A stretch of 64,000 nt of DNA, taken from NCBI GenBank assembly GCA_023397475.1, contig JAEWUD010000025.1, positions 57,556 to 121,555 on the forward strand. Reading direction: 5' to 3'. The notes beneath the pieces are model-generated. The model had not been told where the DNA came from, searched no databases, and saw only the letters and a program-made list of their open reading frames with translations. How positions within the stretch are numbered: position 1 is the first letter of the stretch; each line of letters opens with the position of its first letter. Source of the stretch: Bacillota bacterium. Its GTDB lineage: Bacteria; Bacillota; Clostridia; Saccharofermentanales; Saccharofermentanaceae. The position numbers and the translations under genes are program-made. This document shows positions 55,129-64,000 of this stretch, one piece after another.

Positions 55129-55974
55129 TCACAGGGAATAGATCTCCAGATGGGCGATTTCAGGAAGGGAGAATAAGCGCAGCGGGACGAGAACACATCC
55201 GACACCTCGCGAGATGAAACCCGTGATGCCGTCCTTCCGGAACACACCTTTGCGAATTCCCTGTGCCGCCATTGTTTCCTGCCGGAACAGGCGATATTCG
55301 ATATCAAAAGGCATATAGATCTGTCCTCCGTGAAAATGTCCCGAGAGTTGATACGCGTAAGGCGCACCGGATCGATGTACAAGATACTCGGGATTGTGGA
55401 CGAGCAGGATGCGCTGCTCCGGTGGAGTATCTGCCGGAGGGATCTCCGGCCATTGACGTGATTTCCTGCCGGAATCCGATAATCCTGTGATCCGGTAGTG
55501 TCGGCCGTCGGCGGCCATCACCGTGGCCGATTCGTTGTCGAGGTAGGTAAACCCGGACGACTGCAGCAACGCCTTATCCGCGTGCGCTTCGTGATTGCCG
55601 CGCACCGCGTAGCAAGGGATGCCGAGACGTCGGGCTTGATCCGCGATGTGCTTCAGACGGGAAAGACCACCGGAAAGCGGAACGGACCTGCTTGTAATAT
55701 CTCCTCCGAAGAGGATTACATCGATCTCCTGCGAAAAGATAGCATCCGCCAGCCGTTTGGCGGAAATCGGAGACAAATTGGCATGGAGATCGCTGAAAAA
55801 AGCCACTCGCAGCGGCGTGACGCCATTCTCATCCGTATGCGGCTGCAAGGTAAGCCGAGCTTGTGTTATTTGTAAAAGAAATGGTTCCGCCAAAGCCCGG
55901 ATCAGTACGCCGGCAATGAGGGCAAGGACGATCCACAGGGCTGTCTTCAGGAGGATATCGGTAAAATCCGGCAA
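55129..55974 (-). CDS. Membrane-anchored metallophosphoesterase
   Basis: 281 residues. One N-terminal membrane helix (about 5-30), then the calcineurin-like motifs FFSDLHAN (D-x-H), FGGDITS, RGNHEAH, and late HNPEYL and SGHFHGGQIYMP (GHxH). The family (YkuE-like) includes lipid-linked UDP-diacylglucosamine hydrolases and cell-surface phosphatases; the substrate is open. Start is TTG 55974 with GAGGTG upstream. Confidence 0.92.
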   Translation of the reverse strand: MPDFTDILLKTALWIVLALIAGVLIRALAEPFLLQITQARLTLQPHTDENGVTPLRVAFFSDLHANLSPISAKRLADAIFSQEIDVILFGGDITSRSVPLSGGLSRLKHIADQARRLGIPCYAVRGNHEAHADKALLQSSGFTYLDNESATVMAADGRHYRITGLSDSGRKSRQWPEIPPADTPPEQRILLVHNPEYLVHRSGAPYAYQLSGHFHGGQIYMPFDIEYRLFRQETMAAQGIRKGVFRKDGITGFISRGVGCVLVPLRLFSLPEIAHLEIYSL

Positions 55975-56003
55975 GGTTACACCTCTTTGTTGGTTTGGAT
56001 GCT

Positions 56004-56029
56004 TTGTACAAAAAGAAATATGCTATAAT
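56004..56029 (+). promoter_or_regulatory. Extended -10 promoter of the PC4/YdbC gene
   Basis: TATAAT (56024-56029) preceded by TGC, an extended -10; TTGTAC (56004-56009) is too close (14 bp) to be a good -35. Confidence 0.6.
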
Positions 56030-56114
56030 CATGGGGCATTTGAAAATGTCTGTCAATTCTTCGGACAACGGAAGTGTTCTCGTAACTGTCCGATCAAACT
56101 GTGGAGGAATGCTT

Positions 56115-56357
56115 ATGCCTAAGGGAGAAATCACATCGGAAATCATCAAAGAGATCGGCGTCCTGTCGACGAGCAAGTCGGGCTGGAACCGGGAAGTTAA
56201 TCTTGTAAGTTGGAACAAAGGTGCACCGAAGCTCGATATTCGCGACTGGGCACCCGATCACGAGAAGGCGGGCAAGGGTCTTTCCCTTAACGCCGAAGAA
56301 GTTGCCGTTCTGAAGGAGCTTCTTTCCGATTATGATCCGTATTCTGCGGAAGCCTGA
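56115..56357 (+). CDS. YdbC/PC4-like nucleic-acid-binding protein
   Basis: 80 residues. EIGVLSTSKSGWNREVNLVSWN, KLDIRDWAPDHEKAGKGLSL (pieces shown: GVLSTSKSGW, VNLVSWN, DIRDWAPDH) are characteristic of the bacterial PC4-like family (Lactococcus YdbC), which binds single-stranded DNA. ATG 56115 has GGAGGA 6 bp before it, so the longer in-frame extension from 55995, which covers the promoter, is rejected. Confidence 0.9.
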   Translation: MPKGEITSEIIKEIGVLSTSKSGWNREVNLVSWNKGAPKLDIRDWAPDHEKAGKGLSLNAEEVAVLKELLSDYDPYSAEA

Positions 56358-56375
56358 TATCCGGAGGAGATTTAA

Positions 56376-56999
56376 TTGAGGGGCGCAGCTCGTGCGGCTA
56401 TATTGTCGCTGGTTCTTTTTCTTCTTTGGGACACCTTCCTGACCGCACCCTTTCGGTGGTTTGCGAAGGCATTTCGTGATCTTTCGGTAATGTCCGCAGA
56501 GGCGCTTCGTTTACCCTCGGTTCTTCAAGGATTTCTGCTTGTTCTTTTTCTTTTGGTTGTGACGATCGCGCTTCTCGTGTTGACGTCGAAAAACGTCGTT
56601 CGACATCTTGCGGGCGCATGTGCGGCGGCGTCCCTGATTTACTATGTCATCGTCTCGATTCGATCTATGTCTCTCGACGGCGATATGATCTGGGTGACCG
56701 CCGGAGTCTGCATTGCTTTTTTGATGCTCCTGTTCCGGACGGAAAAACCCAATCTCTATTTCGCGGATTCCTTTATTCTGGCGATTCCGGTAATGCTATT
56801 CCGCGAACTCGTTCTGGGGGCAGTATTCTCCCGTGCCAACATTGATCCTGATTTGTTATCTCCGGTCATCCATGTTCCGACGGATCTGATTTCGGATCGT
56901 ATCGGCGATTTCCTCGGGCTTCCGATGCCGGTATGGAGTATATTTCTCTTTGCCCTTGTGGCGACATCTGTCATATTCTTTGCAAGGGCAAGAGATTGA
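56376..56999 (+). CDS. Five- to six-helix membrane protein, unknown
   Basis: 207 residues. Start is TTG 56376 with GGAGGAGA ideally placed. Hydrophobic segments occur at about 8-27, 47-69, 78-96, 104-118, 130-150 and 182-204; one conserved-looking hydrophilic stretch (VFSRANIDPDLLSPVIHVPTD) precedes the last helix. I do not recognise the family. It sits 18 bp after the PC4-like gene and just before ligA, so it may be transcribed with both. Confidence 0.65.
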   Translation: MRGAARAAILSLVLFLLWDTFLTAPFRWFAKAFRDLSVMSAEALRLPSVLQGFLLVLFLLVVTIALLVLTSKNVVRHLAGACAAASLIYYVIVSIRSMSLDGDMIWVTAGVCIAFLMLLFRTEKPNLYFADSFILAIPVMLFRELVLGAVFSRANIDPDLLSPVIHVPTDLISDRIGDFLGLPMPVWSIFLFALVATSVIFFARARD

Positions 57000-57005
57000 T
57001 CGTAA

Positions 57006-59683
<2,678 letters not shown>

Positions 59684-59763
59684 CAACCGGGCCGTAACTG
59701 ACGGATAATGACCGCGATGAGAGTTTTCTCATACGTGTGAGAGAAGAACGAGAGGAAGATGGT

Positions 59764-60162
59764 ATGCCGTATTACTTTATCAATCTGACTCTTCACTTTA
59801 TGGTCTCCGGAGGCCTTTTGTTTCTGATTCTTGTCAGTATCCGGCAGAATCAGACAAGAAAGACGAAGAGAGGCTTTCTTTTCTTTCTTCCTGTTTTACT
59901 GACATTGATATTTCTGTTCCAGGCCGCGTCATATACGATACCCCGTGCACTGGATATGATCTATGTATTGAAAAACAACTACCGCACAACAGACGGCGTA
60001 GTGACGGATGTTGGATACTTGAACAACACCATGACCATCGATGATACGACCTATTATTTTAACCCTTTCCTGTACAAGCCGGAGGAAGGGGATCGACTTA
60101 CGGTTCTTTATACGCCGTACGCGAGATTCGTCGGCGAAGTTAAGCTCTCATCAGACCGCTAG
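59764..60162 (+). CDS. Small two-helix membrane protein, unknown
   Basis: 132 residues: two membrane helices (about 5-27 and 38-62) followed by a beta-rich domain (DGVVTDVGYLNNTMTID, YKPEEGDRLTVLYTPYARFV) that reads like a small barrel outside the membrane. No family recognised. ATG 59764 has GAGGAAGA; a GTG at 59737 is in frame but has no ribosome site. Confidence 0.6.
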   Translation: MPYYFINLTLHFMVSGGLLFLILVSIRQNQTRKTKRGFLFFLPVLLTLIFLFQAASYTIPRALDMIYVLKNNYRTTDGVVTDVGYLNNTMTIDDTTYYFNPFLYKPEEGDRLTVLYTPYARFVGEVKLSSDR

Positions 60163-60273
60163 ATTTCCGTGAAATGAATCAGAATTAGCTTTCTTTCGCA
60201 TATATCCTATTGAACCTCTCCGATCCCGGTGTCATGATGTTCGTACCTGAATCGAATAGGGGGAGGGGCTATT

Positions 60274-60843
60274 ATGGAAGCGATGCACAGCCATTCGACA
60301 CATACGTCACTGACGTATCCATATCGGACTCAGACGGAGGTAGGGTTCTACATCGTTTGCAATGACCGCATGATTCTCGACAATATTAACACATTGCTGA
60401 AACGTAATGGCATGGTCGGTATTTCGGATACCGCGGGACACCTGCACTATCTTGTGGACGGAAGAAAGAATATCCATGCGGCTGCGGGTCTTATCTCCTC
60501 GGAGGCCTTGCGTGTCCGAGATGCCTCCGGCTATTCGAATGAATCCCTGTGTGTGGCGGTTGAAGAGACCATAGCACGCTATCGACTTGACCCTTCTCTT
60601 CTCGGTACAAGAATTCTCCGCAGTATGCTTATCCTCATTTCGAAAGATCCCGTTCTACTTACCGTTGTGACGAAGAAGCTCTACCCGTTGGCCGGCAAGG
60701 AGTTTGGTATCTCTGTCGCGCAAGTCGAGCGCAATCTGCGTTACGCATTCATGAGAACGACGTTGCATCGCGACGGTTTTCGCAATGTTCAGATTATTCG
60801 GCGACTCTATGACGATCTTGTGTTGCGACTCGTTCAAGAGTAA
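60274..60843 (+). CDS. Orphan Spo0A-C-like DNA-binding protein without a receiver
   Basis: 189 residues. Residues about 105-163 (LGTRILRSMLILISKDPVLL, TKKLYPLAGKEFGISVAQVERNLRYAFMRTT) align by eye with the Spo0A C-terminal effector domain: LYPxxAxxxxxSxxxVERxxRxAF is its recognition-helix signature. The N-terminal 95 residues (GFYIVCNDRMILDNINTLLK, MVGISDTAGHLHYLVDGRKN) show no receiver phospho-Asp. So it likely binds 0A-box-like DNA without phosphorylation control, or is fed by another signal. ATG 60274 with GGGAGGGG. Single gene. Confidence 0.72.
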   Translation: MEAMHSHSTHTSLTYPYRTQTEVGFYIVCNDRMILDNINTLLKRNGMVGISDTAGHLHYLVDGRKNIHAAAGLISSEALRVRDASGYSNESLCVAVEETIARYRLDPSLLGTRILRSMLILISKDPVLLTVVTKKLYPLAGKEFGISVAQVERNLRYAFMRTTLHRDGFRNVQIIRRLYDDLVLRLVQE

Positions 60844-60877
60844 CACTTGATCTCTGCTGCCATAAAGAGAGGAAGAA

Positions 60878-60914
60878 CAAAAAACAGCCCCCGTAAACGA
60901 GGGCTGCTCTTCAT
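60878..60914 (-). terminator. HU terminator
   Basis: On the minus strand GCAGCCCTCG - TTTA - CGGGGGCTG C-type stem, followed by TTTTTT. It also ends the plus-strand Spo0A-C-like gene. Confidence 0.88.
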
Positions 60915-60941
60915 GGACTTACGTATCACGTTACGACGCGA

Positions 60942-61217
60942 TTACTTGTTGACCTTGTCCTTCATTCCCTTGCCGGCCTTAAAGACAGGTGCCTTGGAAG
61001 CGGGAATATTGATCGGCTCCTTGGTGCTGGGATTGCGTCCCTTGCGGGCGGCGCGCTTCTTGGTCTCAAATGTCCCGAAACCGACGAGAACTACCTTCTC
61101 CTCGTTCGCAAGAGCACCGACGATCGCGTCGAGCGTAGCGTTGATAGCAGCTTCGGATTGCTTCTTGGTCAGGTCTGTTGCCTCTGCAACCGCATCGATT
61201 AAATCTGTTTTGTTCAT
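60942..61217 (-). CDS. HU-family DNA-binding protein
   Basis: 91 residues: [14 protein letters not shown], then [29 protein letters not shown], with the RNP-containing beta arm that inserts into the DNA minor groove, and [12 protein letters not shown]. Chromosome-organising protein. ATG 61217 has GGAGGC. Standard length. Confidence 0.97.
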   Translation of the reverse strand: MNKTDLIDAVAEATDLTKKQSEAAINATLDAIVGALANEEKVVLVGFGTFETKKRAARKGRNPSTKEPINIPASKAPVFKAGKGMKDKVNK

Positions 61218-61461
61218 ACTTGATTTGCCTCCTTCAGGCGATATTCACACTGGCTATTATGAATCGTCAATGCCCGGGATGTCAAGCCTTTCGCGTGATT
61301 TTTTGAGAATTATGAGAAGAATACTGTGACGTTATAGGGTTCATCGCAATATTTTTACCATAGCAATCATTTTACTTCACTTGTAGAGATTTGCATAGTA
61401 GAATGAGACGGTATTTAAGCGGCCATTTTTCGTTTTATCATAACTTTTCGAGGAGATCAGG

Positions 61462-62304
61462 ATGCGACAGATCGATGTAAAGCAAGTTGAGGACGCGATT
61501 GCGGCTTTGTGCATTCGTGCGAATATTGAACTCGGACAGGATATCGAATCAAGAATGAAAGATATGTTGGAAGCCGAAACAAATCAGAGAGCCAAAGCAA
61601 TTCTTGGGGAGCTTCTTGAGAATGCTCATATCGCTCGTGAAGAGCGGCTTCCGATTTGTCAGGATACCGGAATGGCTGTCGTATACATCCGGATTGGACA
61701 AGGTATTCATTTTGTCGGGGGAGATTTGAATGAAGCGATTCATCGTGGTGTCTCCCGGGGATATCGCGAGGGGTATCTTCGCGCATCGGTCGTCCGTGAT
61801 CCTTTACTTCGAGTCAACACGGGAGACAACACCCCTGCGGCGATTCTCTGGGATATCGTCGCCGGAGATGAAGTGGATATCACGGTCGCGCCGAAAGGTT
61901 TCGGAAGTGAGAACATGAGTTCCGTAACAATGCTCTCTCCCTCGCAAGGAATCGAAGGTGTCAAGGAAGCCGTTCTGCAAACCGTTCGGAAGGCGGGACC
62001 GAATCCGTGTCCGCCGGTCATCCTTGGCGTAGGTATAGGCGGCACGATGGATATGGCGGCCCGTATGTCCAAAATCGCTCTGCTGCGGCCTGTGGGAGAA
62101 TACAATGATTTGCCGCATATCCGCGATCTGGAGTCCGAACTTCTGGAGTCAATCAATCAACTGAACATCGGCCCCGCCGGGCTTGGCGGCCGTACGACGG
62201 CACTGGCTGTTCACATTCTCACATATCCGACACACATTGCGGGTCTTCCCGTCGCCGTTAATATGAGCTGTCATGCGACCCGACATGCTCATATCACTTT
62301 GTAA
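61462..62304 (+). CDS. Fumarate hydratase class I, alpha subunit
   Basis: 280 residues: LPICQDTGMAVVYIRIGQGI with the first Fe-S cysteine, GFGSENMSSVTMLSPSQG, NPCPPVILGVGIGGT and GLGGRTTALAVHI are landmarks of the N-terminal half of FumA/TtdA. Fumarate-malate hydration; a tartrate or mesaconate specificity is possible. RBS GAGGAGA. The beta subunit follows 11 bp later. Confidence 0.92.
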   Translation: MRQIDVKQVEDAIAALCIRANIELGQDIESRMKDMLEAETNQRAKAILGELLENAHIAREERLPICQDTGMAVVYIRIGQGIHFVGGDLNEAIHRGVSRGYREGYLRASVVRDPLLRVNTGDNTPAAILWDIVAGDEVDITVAPKGFGSENMSSVTMLSPSQGIEGVKEAVLQTVRKAGPNPCPPVILGVGIGGTMDMAARMSKIALLRPVGEYNDLPHIRDLESELLESINQLNIGPAGLGGRTTALAVHILTYPTHIAGLPVAVNMSCHATRHAHITL

Positions 62305-62315
62305 GGAGAAGGAGT

Positions 62316-62867
62316 ATGACGAACACACAAGAACAGAGCCGAAGATCAATTACTCTTCCGCTGACGAGAGACGAAGCGAGATCTCTTACAGCAGGCGAAC
62401 TTCTTCTCGTAAGCGGTGTCATCTATACGGCGAGAGATGCGGCTCACAAGCGCTTTATCGAGGCCTTGGAGCACAATGAAGAACTGCCGGTGGATCTTAC
62501 AGATATTGCGATCTACTACGTCGGACCTTGTCCGGCAGGCCCCGGACATATCATCGGTTCCGCCGGACCGACCACAAGCGGGCGCATGGACGCCTACGCG
62601 CCCGCTCTGATCGAACGCGGGCAGACAGTGATGATCGGCAAAGGACTTCGCAAGCCGGAGGTCATCGAGGCGATGAAGACTTACGGAGCCGTGTATCTCG
62701 GGGCGACCGGAGGTGCGGGCGCGCTGTTGTCCAAGAGGATCGAATCGCAAACGATTATTGCCTATGAAGACCTGGGCGCGGAAGCAGTGCGCCGATTAAC
62801 TGTGCGCGATTTCCCCGTGGTTGTACTCATCGACAGCCGCGGAAATAGTCTGTACGACCGCACGTAA
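62316..62867 (+). CDS. Fumarate hydratase class I, beta subunit
   Basis: 183 residues, the C-terminal half of FumA as a separate subunit: TARDAAHKRF, YYVGPCPAGPGHIIGSAGPTTSGRMDAY (PGHIIGSAGPTTS), MIGKGLRK, and IDSRGNSLYD at the end. Together with the alpha subunit it makes an oxygen-sensitive [4Fe-4S] hydratase typical of anaerobes. RBS AAGGAGAAGGAG. Confidence 0.93.
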   Translation: MTNTQEQSRRSITLPLTRDEARSLTAGELLLVSGVIYTARDAAHKRFIEALEHNEELPVDLTDIAIYYVGPCPAGPGHIIGSAGPTTSGRMDAYAPALIERGQTVMIGKGLRKPEVIEAMKTYGAVYLGATGGAGALLSKRIESQTIIAYEDLGAEAVRRLTVRDFPVVVLIDSRGNSLYDRT

Positions 62868-62913
62868 TTGCGGATAGTTTGCGCTGGGTCAGATATATGA
62901 ACCATCCCTTTGC

Positions 62914-62942
62914 TTGAAAAAAACAACCCGAAATGGTACTGT
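62914..62942 (+). promoter_or_regulatory. Promoter of the DUF1858 gene
   Basis: TTGAAA (62914-62919), 17-bp spacer, TACTGT (62937-62942) with extended -10 TG; 41 bp before the start. Confidence 0.55.
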
Positions 62943-62982
62943 AGAATGATAATAACGCTTTAAATCATCGGAGGTATAGATT

Positions 62983-63204
62983 ATGACAGTCACAAAAGAT
63001 ATGTTCATCTCGGACGTTCTCAATATGAATCAGGGGACCATTCCGATTTTTCTGCAGAACGGATTGCATTGCCTCGGCTGTGCGATGGCCAGCGGCGAGA
63101 CGATCGAGGAAGCCTGTGAGGTACATGGGTTGGATTGTGATTCATTGCTTGATGAATTGAACGATTTCTTCTCTCTTCAGGATTTGCCTAAGGCGGATGC
63201 TTGA
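62983..63204 (+). CDS. DUF1858 small disulfide-type protein
   Basis: 73 residues. MTVTKDMFISDVLNMNQGTIPIFLQNGLHCLGCAM carries the ...HC-x2-C pair of the DUF1858/ScdA-N-like family (shown as GLHCLGCAM), then GETIEEACEVHGLDCDSLLDELN. Small members are candidate hybrid-cluster or disulfide partners; the role is uncertain. RBS CGGAGGT. Confidence 0.88.
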   Translation: MTVTKDMFISDVLNMNQGTIPIFLQNGLHCLGCAMASGETIEEACEVHGLDCDSLLDELNDFFSLQDLPKADA

Positions 63205-63287
63205 GAGCAGTCGTTAATCGGAGGGAAGAGACTTCCTGAGAAGTAGAGATTTGCGGATCGTAAATACAGGATATGTGAGCATAATTT

Positions 63288-63336
63288 AGGGCTGTTGCAA
63301 AGGTGATGGAATCACCTTTGCAACAGCCTCTTTTTA
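63288..63336 (+). terminator. Terminator of the DUF1858 gene (dispersed hairpin family)
   Basis: AGGGCTGTTGCAAAGGTGAT - GG - AATCACCTTTGCAACAGCCTCT then TTTTTA: a stem of at least 17 bp, the strongest in the window. Confidence 0.92.
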
Positions 63337-63678
63337 TGTGTTTATATAGGAGAAACAGCCTCCAGTGCCCTTTCTCAGTGTCGCTTAAGTCGGATCTTAT
63401 CCAACCCGTGTACATTCTTTGTGTTTTATCGCAAATAATTACAGCGGTATGTTTTTCACTCTGATTATTCTACTGCGTATCGGGCGATTTTCTTTTCGTG
63501 AAGGAACTGGTCACATCGATTTCCCTGTATTTTTGCATGGAATATGTAATGTTGTAACCCATACGCATCAGCAGGAATTCGGTTCGAACATTTTCCTCGC
63601 ATCGGAAATCTTCGGAAGCCATTGTGTTCCTTTATCACAAAATGCGACTTCGACCTGAATGGACCGATTCATTCGAAT

Positions 63679-63959
63679 TACGGGCGAAATCAACCACAAC
63701 CTGTGTTTTCGCCCATAAATTTCTTCCCAGCGCCGGGTCCTGGGCTCAAGAAGTATGGGCGAAATCGACCGCAACCTGTGTTTTCGCCCATAACTCTCTA
63801 CTCAGCGCCGGGTCCTGGGCTCAAGAATTATGGGCGAAATCGACCATAACCTGTGATTTCGCCCATAAAATTCTTCCAAGCGCCGGGTCCTGGGCTCAAG
63901 AAGTATGGGCGAAATCGACCATAACCTGTGTTTTCGCCCATAAAAAACTACCCAGCGCC
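63679..63959. repeat. 75-bp tandem repeat array with hairpin units
   Basis: Units start at 63679, 63754, 63829 and 63904 (exactly 75 bp apart); the last is cut at 63959. Each contains TATGGGCGAAA ... TTTCGCCCATA (11-bp inverted repeat, 16-17-nt spacer; TACGGGC in the first unit) and a second smaller CCCAG ... CTGGG pair around CGCCGGGTC. Units differ at few positions, mostly in the hairpin loop and the 8-nt stretch after the stem. There is no spacer diversity, so it is not CRISPR. Confidence 0.93.
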
Positions 63960-64000
63960 TCATACAGGCAACAACAAGTATTATCGAAATATCAAAAAAA

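Larger units (their letters stand above)
63205..64000. other. Non-coding right edge with terminator and repeat array
   Basis: 796 bp without a gene I can support. It holds a strong terminator at 63288, an AT-rich stretch (63340-63670) in which I see nothing, and the 75-bp repeat array from 63679. Short open frames on both strands in 63419-63849 have no ribosome site and run through the repeats. Confidence 0.6.

Noticed and set aside
63419..63849. Small open frames near the right edge, one through the 75-bp repeats
   Set aside because: No ribosome site; the repeat frame stays open only because 75 is divisible by three and it stops in the third unit.
63679..63959. CRISPR array
   Set aside because: The unit is 75 bp with near-identical spacing sequence; there are no variable spacers.

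Overview
The window reads as a chromosome segment of an anaerobic, fermentative Clostridia-type member of the Bacillota. The evidence is gene content: Pta-AckA acetate fermentation, a two-subunit class I fumarase, a secretin-less type IV pilus locus, a Spo0A-C-like regulator, DUF1934, DUF1858 and DUF6062 proteins, MocR with an ECF S component, and clean AGGAGG ribosome sites with several TTG starts. No tRNA, rRNA or CRISPR was seen. I cannot name the species.

Layout. 1-1089 is the right end of an IS21-family element (end of istA, whole istB, terminal repeats). 1263-10137 is a leftward type IV pilus locus: pilB-pilT-pilC-pilM-pilN-pilO, then a very short pilin gene with its own promoter and terminator, then three more prepilin genes. 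Divergent from it at 10631 is a prepilin-peptidase-like protein that keeps the zinc/methylase half but has lost both peptidase aspartates. 11563-14555 is a yebC operon with a P-loop/Asp23 fusion, a zinc-ribbon DUF6062 protein and a DsrE-like protein. 14658-21763 holds DUF4870, a MATE exporter, rpsT, tyrS, a DUF2079 membrane protein and tmcAL. 21915-28046 holds an unknown membrane-anchored protein, pta-ackA, and a MocR regulator divergent from an ECF S component (probable vitamin B6 uptake). 28210-33571 is a surface-glycan cluster. proS and a CBM2-like membrane protein with a repeated cytoplasmic tail follow.

37908-49087 is mostly housekeeping: RluA-type synthase, ddl-murI-DUF1934, rpmF, DUF512 radical SAM, der, typA, mltG, U32 (TrhP-like). 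49127-52456 runs leftward: AI-2E-type permease, CPBP protease, and an A24 peptidase with both aspartates but no methylase domain. This complements the 10631 gene, so the prepilin-processing enzyme appears split in two, 40 kb apart. glgP, a phosphoesterase, a PC4/YdbC protein, ligA, 5-FCL, a Spo0A-C-like orphan, HU, fumarase and DUF1858 complete the genes. The right edge (63679-63959) is a 75-bp tandem repeat array with a hairpin in each unit.

Most distinctive: the split prepilin peptidase, pilins of 57 and 61 mature residues, the surface protein with four copies of an ARNMRPPK motif inside the membrane, the receiver-less Spo0A-C-like protein, and the repeat array.
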